DNA of 5,350 nucleotides. Source: Oligoflexia bacterium. GTDB lineage: Bacteria > Myxococcota_A > UBA796 > UBA2385. The notes under the pieces are model-generated. The model worked only from the letters and a program-made list of their open reading frames with translations, did not search any database and was not told the DNA's origin. The stretch covers positions 1 to 5,350 of the forward strand of contig JAADHA010000346.1 in NCBI GenBank assembly GCA_013152105.1, in the 5' to 3' direction. Positions 1 through 4,897 of this stretch are shown here, piece after piece. A program made the translations under genes and the position numbers. How positions within the stretch are numbered: position 1 is the stretch's first letter; the number at the start of each line of letters is the position of its first letter.

Positions 1-1
1 C

Positions 2-133
2 ATCGAAGTCCGCTGTGCCAGCGGTCAGGCGTTCCTCGCCGTACCGGACCCACAGGAAGACGTGACTTGGTTCTACCAGCTCGACAAGCACGGCCAGCCA
101 CTCGCCGACGCAAACGCAGAGGGTGCCCGATGA
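2..133 (+). CDS. C-terminal end of a Bor-like protein (5' end outside window)
   Basis: Only the last 43 residues are visible, ending at a TGA at 131-133. The reading frame is open from the window edge and its stop overlaps the ATG of the next gene in an ATGA, which indicates a co-translated pair. Near the visible N-terminus it reads VRCASGQAF. The C-terminal part of the next gene has VYCSSGQAY at the equivalent place, and Bor proteins end in a similar VYCS. It then continues for about 34 hydrophilic residues with no membrane segment. I infer that it is a paralogue of the downstream lipoprotein, but the conserved Bor core (His-His, VNGL, TLG) would lie outside the window, so the family call rests on one short motif. 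It could also be an unrelated secreted protein. Confidence 0.6.
   Translation: MEVRCASGQAFLAVPDPQEDVTWFYQLDKHGQPLADANAEGAR
118..123 (+). promoter_or_regulatory. Ribosome binding site deciding the ATG at 130
   Basis: The purine-rich AGAGGG lies six bases before the ATG at 130, inside the end of the preceding gene. It supports ATG 130 over an upstream in-frame TTG at 67, which would put an arginine-rich, non-signal-like stretch ahead of the lipoprotein signal peptide. Confidence 0.6.
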
Positions 134-531
134 CCCGCCAGCTCGCTCTCGCCTGCCTCACCGCCCTGCTGTCCAGCGGCTGCTACAAGATCGACTACGT
201 CGCCGGCCCCAGCAACCCCATGCCTCAGTCCACCCAGTGGCATCACATCGGTATCTTTGGCCTGATCGAGTTCAGCGCGCCGGTGCGCCTGGACCAGATC
301 TGCCCCAATGGCTTCGCACGGGTCCACAACGAGATCAGCGTCGTCAACGGCCTGGCCATGTTGGCGGTCAACGCCGTGACTGTGGGCACCCTGGGGTGGG
401 CCTACCAACCCCACACCGTCCAAGTCTACTGCAGCAGCGGCCAAGCCTACAATGTTCAGCTCAACGGCGACGGGCTGGCGATGTCCGCCCAGCGCGTCGA
501 CCCGGTCGAAGCTGCCGCACCCGCCGAATAG
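130..531 (+). CDS. Bor-family (Iss-like) outer-envelope lipoprotein
   Basis: This is a complete 133-residue protein. Residues 1-17 form a short signal peptide (MTRQ, then a hydrophobic run) ending in SSGC, with Cys18 as the likely lipidated residue. The -3 position is Ser rather than the usual Leu/Ile/Val, so the lipobox is slightly off consensus. The mature part has the Bor layout: His38-His39 near the start of the core, an ICPNG segment around Cys58, VNGL at 72-75, TLGW at 87-90, and VYCS at 99-102. Phage lambda Bor has the same order (HH, IC, VNGL, TLG-Y-P, VYCS) in a protein of about 97 residues. This one adds a C-terminal tail of about 30 residues ending Ala/Pro-rich. Cys58 and Cys101 could form a disulphide (inference). 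In lambda lysogens Bor is an outer-membrane lipoprotein linked to serum survival; in a non-pathogen the role is unknown. It is coupled by ATGA to an upstream gene that appears to be a paralogue, and converges on the minus-strand operon with a 15-base gap. Confidence 0.82.
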   Translation: MTRQLALACLTALLSSGCYKIDYVAGPSNPMPQSTQWHHIGIFGLIEFSAPVRLDQICPNGFARVHNEISVVNGLAMLAVNAVTVGTLGWAYQPHTVQVYCSSGQAYNVQLNGDGLAMSAQRVDPVEAAAPAE

Positions 532-546
532 AGACCGCAGCGGGGC

Positions 547-1422
547 CTACTCAGCGACCCAGCCATCGGGTCCGGGTAGCAAGCGCATGCCGTAGCGATC
601 CTCGACCGGGCCCAGGCGCTGCTCCCAGGACTTGCGATTGAAGCGCCGCGCCCCGTTGACGGCGCTCATCACGTTGCCACCGTAGAAACCGGTCTGGAAG
701 ACCAGCACCAGGCCCATCCCGAACCAGGCCTGGCGGCGCCCCAGCTCGACCGCGCTGGCGGCCAGCAGGCCGTTGACCACCAGGGCCGACACCCCCTCGC
801 CCCATCTGCCCGCATAGGCCTGGCCGCTGCCGGGGAGCAGGGCCGAGAAGATCCCGGCGGCGGCGGGCGAGCGAGCGGGAACCCGGCCCCAGGCGCGGAC
901 CTCGGCGGAGGCCTGCTGGGCCTTGGCAGACAGCCCGCTGTCGGCCGGCACCGCGTCGAAGCTTTGCAGGGCCCGAGGCAGGTCATGCTGGTGGAGAGCG
1001 ACGAAGGCACCGAGATAGCGGGCGTCTGGCGAGGAGAGCGTTGCGAGCACCGCCGAAGCTGGGAGCAAGTGCTGGTCGTGCACCAGGCTGTAGGCCAGCC
1101 CCAGCCTGGCATCCGGCACATCTCCCAGGGCCGCAAAGTGCTGGGCCGCGTCTGCGTAGCGGTCGGCTGACCACAGCAGGGCCCCGGCCTGGCGTTCCCA
1201 TGCCAGGGCCTGGGCCGGATCGGTCGCCGCGAAGGCCTGCCGCATCAGCTCGGCGTATGCCTGCCGCGGCATGCCTGCTCGCAGCAAGTGATCGGCCAGG
1301 GCGCGAGTCTGGGCGGCAGGCTCCGCGGCCTGGGCTGTGCCAAGGATCAGCGCAGGGATCAGCGCAGCAATCAGCGCGAGGAGCAACGGCAGCAACGCCG
1401 TCAGCGGCGAGAAGCGTGCCAA
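547..1422 (-). CDS. Exported helical-repeat protein with C-terminal PGSGQxYxG membrane module (DUF5683/TM2-like)
   Basis: This 291-residue protein is read from a TTG at 1422, preceded by a good AGAGGA ribosome site six bases upstream. Residues 1-32 are a long, very hydrophobic signal peptide or anchor with a TAQA-A cleavage-like end. Residues 36-178 are Ala/Leu-rich helices spaced like tetratricopeptide repeats (for example AYAELMRQAFAATDP, RYADAAQHFAALGDVPDARL and DLPRALQSFDAVPAD), though degenerate. Residues 190-206 contain a LLPGSGQAYAGRWGEG stretch followed by two hydrophobic segments (about 209-226 and 232-248). This is the Pro-Gly-x-Gly-Gln-x-Tyr-x-Gly signature of small membrane modules annotated as DUF5683 or TM2-like. 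The C-terminal 40 residues are polar. It overlaps the yidD-like gene by 22 bases, so translation is probably coupled. The reading frame stays open upstream to 1881, but that part is the shadow of yidD. I recognise the architecture, not a named gene; a role as envelope partner of the YidD-like protein is inference. Confidence 0.78.
   Translation of the reverse strand: MARFSPLTALLPLLLALIAALIPALILGTAQAAEPAAQTRALADHLLRAGMPRQAYAELMRQAFAATDPAQALAWERQAGALLWSADRYADAAQHFAALGDVPDARLGLAYSLVHDQHLLPASAVLATLSSPDARYLGAFVALHQHDLPRALQSFDAVPADSGLSAKAQQASAEVRAWGRVPARSPAAAGIFSALLPGSGQAYAGRWGEGVSALVVNGLLAASAVELGRRQAWFGMGLVLVFQTGFYGGNVMSAVNGARRFNRKSWEQRLGPVEDRYGMRLLPGPDGWVAE
1346..1381. repeat. Three-copy 12-base tandem repeat inside the signal peptide
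   Basis: Units start at 1346, 1358 and 1370 with the shared core ATCAGCGC(A/G). Units one and two match at 10 of 12 bases; the third diverges in its last four. On the minus strand they encode three consecutive Ala-Leu-Ile-x tetrapeptides in the hydrophobic core of the exported repeat protein. Because the unit is a multiple of three, copy-number change would lengthen or shorten the hydrophobic stretch without a frameshift. Confidence 0.7.
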
Positions 1423-1814
1423 AACTCGTCCTCTTGCGGCAGGTCGACCCGCAGCAGGCGCAACCCGGCGACGCAGAGTGGTCGGTCGAGATCGCGGTGG
1501 TTGGAGATGATCCGTGCCCCTCCTAGAAAGCCGCCGAGTACCGGCCCATCTCGCTGCACGGCCTGCCATGTGTAGGCCGAGCACGAGGGGTACATGCCGC
1601 AGCGGTCGCCATCGCCCGGGGAGACGCCCTTCTGGTAGACCCACAAGAACAGCCGGGCCGTGTTTCGGAACAGGCCCACGCGCTCGACGGGTCGATGATG
1701 CGCGGTGTGAGGCGACAGATCGGAACAGCGCGGGATCCGCCCCGGTGCCGCGACAGCCGCGTCGCTGACCAACGCACCGAGCATCCAGGCGCCTAGCAGC
1801 GGGGCGAGGATCAT
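1401..1814 (-). CDS. yidD: YidD-family membrane protein insertion efficiency factor, N-terminally extended
   Basis: The protein has 137 residues. The YidD domain spans about 48-108: FLWVYQKGVSP (56-66) matches the family's amphipathic helix (E. coli LIRVYQRLISP). CGMYPSCSAYTWQAV (72-86) matches the Cys-x3-Pro-(T/S)-Cys-Ser-x-Tyr signature, and a glycine turn plus GGARII (98-103) matches the following basic helix. YidD proteins sit at the inner membrane and assist YidC/Sec insertion of membrane proteins. Two features are odd. First, residues 1-23 look like a signal peptide or anchor (ILAPLLGAWMLGALVSDAAVAA), followed by a linker with Cys30; normal YidD has about 70-90 residues and only a short head. 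Second, the usual basic KC-x-P ending is replaced by RIISNHRDLDRPLC. The ATG overlaps the dehydrogenase stop in an ATGA, which favours this start. An in-frame GTG at 1679 (Val46) would give a canonical 92-residue form, but its ribosome site is poor. It is not beside rpmH/rnpA/yidC as in the classic locus. Confidence 0.85.
   Translation of the reverse strand: MILAPLLGAWMLGALVSDAAVAAPGRIPRCSDLSPHTAHHRPVERVGLFRNTARLFLWVYQKGVSPGDGDRCGMYPSCSAYTWQAVQRDGPVLGGFLGGARIISNHRDLDRPLCVAGLRLLRVDLPQEDEFWHASRR
1429..1434 (-). promoter_or_regulatory. Ribosome binding site deciding the TTG start at 1422
   Basis: On the minus strand AGAGGA lies six bases before TTG 1422, within the last codons of the yidD-like gene. 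No ATG or GTG is placed sensibly before the signal peptide, so this site is the main support for a TTG start. Confidence 0.55.
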
Positions 1815-2869
1815 GCTTGTGACCGGTAGAGCTGGTAGCCGCGCCTGCGCCGGTCCAGGATGTCCAGCGTGGTGTCCTCAAGGGTGATCAGCGGGTCGCG
1901 GGGCGAGAAGCCCAGTTCTGTCTCGGCACGGCTCCAGTCCGCGAACCAGTAGTAGCTGCCGAGTTCGAGTTCTTCTGGGGAGAGGGGTAGGCGGATCAGG
2001 CCGTCATCGCCGCCCAGCAGGCGAGAGAACTGGGTCGCCACCACGCGGGTCAGGGCAGCCGGCGCGGTGAGGAGGGGCGCCGTCCGCCCGGTAATTCGCG
2101 CAAGGGCACCATAGAGCGCCCGCCAGCTCATGTTTCCGCCGCCCAGCAGCATGCGCCGCCCGGGCTGGCCGCGGGTCAGGGCCGCGACCACCGCGTCGGC
2201 CACATCGCGCACATCCACGAAACAAGGCCCACCTTCGGGCACGACCGGCAGGGCGTCGTCCAGGAAGATACGGATCGGGCGGGTGGAGGCACCGTCGGCG
2301 TCGTCGCCTGGGCCCAGCAGCAGCCCCGGGTTGAGGCAGACGATGTCCAGGCCATCGCCACTCTGCGCCAGCGCGGCGTCCTCGGCCACCCACTTGCTGC
2401 GGTAGTAGGGCCACCGACTGATCGTGCTCAGCAGTCCGCTGTCACCGCCGTCTTCGACCGTCCGCTCGTCACGTGCGTCGCGGTCCTTGGACACGGCCAC
2501 CGTGCCGCTGGTCGACAGGGTGACCACGCGAGGGACGCCAGCCTGGCGGGCCGCTGCCAGCACGCGCTGGGTGCCGGCGACGTGTAGATCCCACAGGGCC
2601 TGGGCGTCTGCCTGGGCGTGAGAGACCATGCCCGCGGCGTGAATCACGGCAGCACAGCCCGTCATGGCCTGTGCCAGCGCCTGTGTCGTGGGATCGTTGT
2701 TCGCCGCGCCCAGGTCCACGGCCAGATCCACGGCCAGCCCCTGGTGACCCTTTGGCGCCGAGCCACCCCGAGTGATGCAGACCAGATCGTGGTCGGCGAC
2801 CAGGCGCGCGACGACGTGGCGCCCCAGGAAGCCAGTGGCGCCGGTGATTGCAATGCGGGGACGCACCAT
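1811..2869 (-). CDS. Extended SDR: NAD(P)-dependent epimerase/dehydratase or 3beta-HSD/dihydroflavonol-reductase-like enzyme
   Basis: This is a 352-residue Rossmann-fold oxidoreductase. Residues 6-16 (IAITGATGFLG) carry the TGxxGxxG dinucleotide-binding loop. HAAG at 77-80 is the conserved strand-4 motif, and LSTSGTV at 118-124 holds the catalytic Ser/Thr region. Tyr155-x3-Lys159 (YYRSK) is the catalytic pair. NPGLLLGPGDD (180-190) and FVDVRDVADA (217-226) are the substrate-side motifs typical of extended SDRs, and GGGNMSW (243-249) is like those of dihydroflavonol-reductase and hopanoid-type epimerases. The order and length are normal, so the enzyme should be active and cytosolic; the substrate cannot be read from sequence. 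I chose ATG 2869 because the Rossmann strand starts five residues later, as in relatives. A GTG at 2911 overlaps the permease stop (GTGA) and would add 14 residues with no family counterpart; neither start has a convincing ribosome site. The stop overlaps the yidD-like ATG, so the gene is mid-operon. Confidence 0.88.
   Translation of the reverse strand: MVRPRIAITGATGFLGRHVVARLVADHDLVCITRGGSAPKGHQGLAVDLAVDLGAANNDPTTQALAQAMTGCAAVIHAAGMVSHAQADAQALWDLHVAGTQRVLAAARQAGVPRVVTLSTSGTVAVSKDRDARDERTVEDGGDSGLLSTISRWPYYRSKWVAEDAALAQSGDGLDIVCLNPGLLLGPGDDADGASTRPIRIFLDDALPVVPEGGPCFVDVRDVADAVVAALTRGQPGRRMLLGGGNMSWRALYGALARITGRTAPLLTAPAALTRVVATQFSRLLGGDDGLIRLPLSPEELELGSYYWFADWSRAETELGFSPRDPLITLEDTTLDILDRRRRGYQLYRSQA
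2714..2737. repeat. Two-copy 12-base tandem duplication in the dehydrogenase gene
   Basis: Two adjacent 12-base units (2714-2725 and 2726-2737) differ only at their first base (GTCCACGGCCAG and ATCCACGGCCAG). On the minus strand they encode the duplicated Leu-Ala-Val-Asp tetrapeptide at about residues 46-53, just after the second Rossmann strand, where loop length varies in this family. Confidence 0.7.
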
Positions 2870-2907
2870 GGACCCAGGTGGAAGCGGGAGATCCCGGCCT
2901 ATCCCGC

Positions 2908-4755
2908 TCACAGGATCAGGCGCACGCCGCCCAGCGCTTCGATGCGGTGCGGGAAGCGGTCACCCGGTGTTCCGATGAACATGTAGTTCAGTGGCACGCC
3001 CAGCTTCTCAGAGAGCGAGCGGATCAGCTCAGGGCCGAAGGTTCCGCGGACAGCCAGGAAGTCGATGCGCAGCGAGGGGTAGAGGTGGTCGATCTCGGAG
3101 AGCAGGCCGGACAGGTGGTCCGGCACCGGGTGGTCATCATCGAAGGCGTACACGATCTTGAGGAGGTTGGTCTGCTCGTTCTCCAAGACATAGAGCGCGG
3201 CTCGATTCAGCTCGGCCGGGTCATCGCCTTTTGTGAAGTAGATCACCGTGGCGCTGTTGATCTCATCAATGCTCTTGTAGACCACTTCCTTGAGCCACTG
3301 AGAGCCCCCAGTCACCATGTCCACGATGGAGCGCAGGACGAAGAGCACGACCCGCAAGAGCTGCACCCGCAGGAACATGACGCCGACGATGGCGAGCACT
3401 GCGGCGAAGTACTCCAGGAAGATCTCCACGTAGGCCGGGTCCAGCAGGACGTTTCCGCCAAGGCCGATCAGCACCGCGACCAGAGCGATGAAGACCAGCG
3501 GCCAACTGGCACGATCGGCCCGCGGCAGGCGGCTGCGCTTCACCTTGAGCAGCATATTGCCCACGGCGAAGAGGGCCATGACGGACAAGAACGAGATCGT
3601 GTAGACGCCGGCCAGGGTCTCTACGTCTCCTCCAGTCGCCATCATGATGGAGCAACACACCAGGAAGAACGACAGGATGATCCAGTGGTTGGTCTGGCGC
3701 AGCCGGTTCTCGGACAGCAGCGCCTGGGGCAGGCAGCGGTCCAGGGACATGCGCCGGATCAGGCCCGTCACACCGACATAGGACGTGAGCACCGCGCCCG
3801 ACAGCACCAGCACCGCGTCGATACTGACCAGGGTGCCCAGCCACTGGCCCGCCGACAGGGTGCCCATCTGCGCCAGCAGGTCGGGCGGCACGGTCTGGAT
3901 GGTCGCCAGCGGCAGCAGGGCCAACGAGAGCAGGCTGGTCAGCGGGTTGAAGATGGCGACCGCCAGCCACATATTGCGCAGGGTCTTGGGGAAGACACCC
4001 GGTTTCTGTTCCTCGATGAAGTTCGCGGAGCTCTCGAAGCCGCTGATCCCCAGCATCGCCGCCGCAAAGCCAAAGACAAGGGCATGAAAAAGCCCCACAT
4101 CCGAGGGTGCGGTCCAATTCGCGATGAGCTGGCTGGGGTCGGTGAGCATGGCGTAGATGCCCGCTGCCGAGAGCACGGTCAGGGTCACCATATGAATGGC
4201 GAAGATGATGATGGCGACGACCGCCGACTCGCTGATCCCGACGAGGTTGAGGAAGGCGAAGAAGCCCAAGAGCCCGATGGTGGCCCAGAAGACCGGCAGG
4301 CCCAGCCACAGGTTGTGGGCGTAGTGCATGGCCTCGCCCGCGCTGATCACCGCGGTCGCCACGTAGGACAACAGGGTCAAGCAAGCGGCCGCCGCGGCCA
4401 GCTTCTTGTTGGTGGTGTTGAGCAGCACCGTGTAGGTGCCACCGTTCAGCGGGAGCGCGCTGCCGACCTCGGCGTAGACCTTGCGAAACAGGAACAGGAC
4501 CAGGGCGACCAGGCCCAGGGCGATGGGCGCGTAGCGGCCGGCCTGGGCGGCGCAGAGGGCCGACACGTACAGGCAGCTCGACGTGATGTCGTTGCCGCAG
4601 ATGGCCGTCGAGGCCCACACCCCGAGCTTCTTGTGGGCCGCATGGGGGGGAGCCTTTGGTGCGGGCAGGGACTCGATGCGCTCCGAGCGGCCCCAGCCGG
4701 CGAACTCCCAGGGTTCGGCCAGCGTCGAGGGGCCGGCGGATTTGTTGCTGATCAT
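2908..4755 (-). CDS. APC-superfamily permease with soluble C-terminal domain (amino acid or K+ transporter)
   Basis: This 615-residue inner-membrane transporter has a polar N-terminal tail (1-43). About 12 hydrophobic segments follow, near 48-68, 75-92, 118-140, 153-172, 176-200, 221-243, 261-283, 304-330, 357-374, 380-404, 418-436 and 443-475. A cytosolic domain occupies about 485-615. APC-fold signs are the polar break in TM1 (GNDITSSCLY, 54-63), LPLNGGTYT after TM2 (101-109), and GISGFESSANFIEEQKPG in and after TM6 (236-253). The TM1 and TM3 polar residues (Asp56, Tyr63, Thr134, Ser138) have the same spacing as the potassium site of KimA, a protein of similar length and plan, whereas GFE in TM6 is common in amino-acid permeases. 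The C-terminal domain alternates strands (ATVIYF, LLKIVYAF, RIDFLAV, LNYMFIG, VRLIL) with helices, like a universal-stress-type fold. ATG 4755 is favoured by GGGAG eight bases upstream over GTG 4770. It is the first gene of the tightly packed part of the operon. The transporter class is clear; the substrate is open. Confidence 0.88.
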   Translation of the reverse strand: MISNKSAGPSTLAEPWEFAGWGRSERIESLPAPKAPPHAAHKKLGVWASTAICGNDITSSCLYVSALCAAQAGRYAPIALGLVALVLFLFRKVYAEVGSALPLNGGTYTVLLNTTNKKLAAAAACLTLLSYVATAVISAGEAMHYAHNLWLGLPVFWATIGLLGFFAFLNLVGISESAVVAIIIFAIHMVTLTVLSAAGIYAMLTDPSQLIANWTAPSDVGLFHALVFGFAAAMLGISGFESSANFIEEQKPGVFPKTLRNMWLAVAIFNPLTSLLSLALLPLATIQTVPPDLLAQMGTLSAGQWLGTLVSIDAVLVLSGAVLTSYVGVTGLIRRMSLDRCLPQALLSENRLRQTNHWIILSFFLVCCSIMMATGGDVETLAGVYTISFLSVMALFAVGNMLLKVKRSRLPRADRASWPLVFIALVAVLIGLGGNVLLDPAYVEIFLEYFAAVLAIVGVMFLRVQLLRVVLFVLRSIVDMVTGGSQWLKEVVYKSIDEINSATVIYFTKGDDPAELNRAALYVLENEQTNLLKIVYAFDDDHPVPDHLSGLLSEIDHLYPSLRIDFLAVRGTFGPELIRSLSEKLGVPLNYMFIGTPGDRFPHRIEALGGVRLIL

Positions 4756-4763
4756 GGCGGAGG

Positions 4764-4768
4764 CTCCC
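4764..4768 (-). promoter_or_regulatory. Ribosome binding site of the permease
   Basis: GGGAG on the minus strand lies eight bases ahead of ATG 4755. An in-frame GTG at 4770 lacks such a site, so the ATG is preferred. Confidence 0.5.
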
Positions 4769-4824
4769 ACAGCCGAGCCCGCTGGGCACGGCGCAGCCCC
4801 CTAGCACCCGCCAGCCACCGCTGT

Positions 4825-4850
4825 CCACATCCGGGAGCGAGGACCTGTGG
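4825..4850. other. Imperfect hairpin in the gap between the SCP2 gene and the permease
   Basis: CCACA at 4825-4829 pairs with TGTGG at 4846-4850, and TCC (4830-4832) pairs with GGA (4841-4843) around an eight-base loop, leaving a two-base bulge. It lies 48 bases after the SCP2 stop and 69 bases before the permease start. There is no following T-run on the minus strand, so it is not a convincing intrinsic terminator; it may be an mRNA structure or chance in GC-rich DNA. The rest of the 142-base gap (4756-4897) shows no gene and no clear promoter. Confidence 0.2.
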
Positions 4851-4897
4851 CTGCACGAAGGGCTGCGGCGAGGGGCAAGGCATCCAGGGCGCGTGCG

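Noticed and set aside
67..129. TTG 67 as the start of the Bor-like lipoprotein
   Set aside because: It would put 21 Arg-rich residues ahead of the signal peptide. ATG 130 has a ribosome site and overlaps the preceding stop codon.
525..552. Bidirectional terminator between the converging Bor-like and repeat-protein genes
   Set aside because: The 15-base gap and adjacent codons show no GC stem with a T-run on either strand.
547..1881. Reading the repeat protein as a 444-residue protein starting at 1881
   Set aside because: The extra 153 residues are Arg/Pro/Gly-rich and overlie the yidD-like gene in another frame. The real signal peptide starts at TTG 1422 with a good ribosome site.
2870..2911. 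GTG 2911 as the start of the dehydrogenase
   Set aside because: It overlaps the permease stop (GTGA), but that arrangement arises easily by chance after a TGA stop. It adds 14 residues before the Rossmann strand that have no family counterpart. It remains possible because ATG 2869 also lacks a ribosome site.
4801..4827. Minus-strand promoter for the permease (TGGACA, 15-base spacer, TGCTAG)
   Set aside because: The -35-like box is good, but the spacer is short and the -10-like box matches the consensus at only two positions; this is expected by chance.
3266..4828. A 520-codon minus-strand frame overlapping the permease
   Set aside because: It is an Arg/Gly/Pro-rich shadow in another frame of the permease with no recognisable motif.
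4792..4867. Inverted repeat CGCAGCCC / GGGCTGCG (4792-4799 and 4860-4867)
   Set aside because: Eight bases separated by 60 in GC-rich DNA is within chance expectation and has no other operator-like feature.
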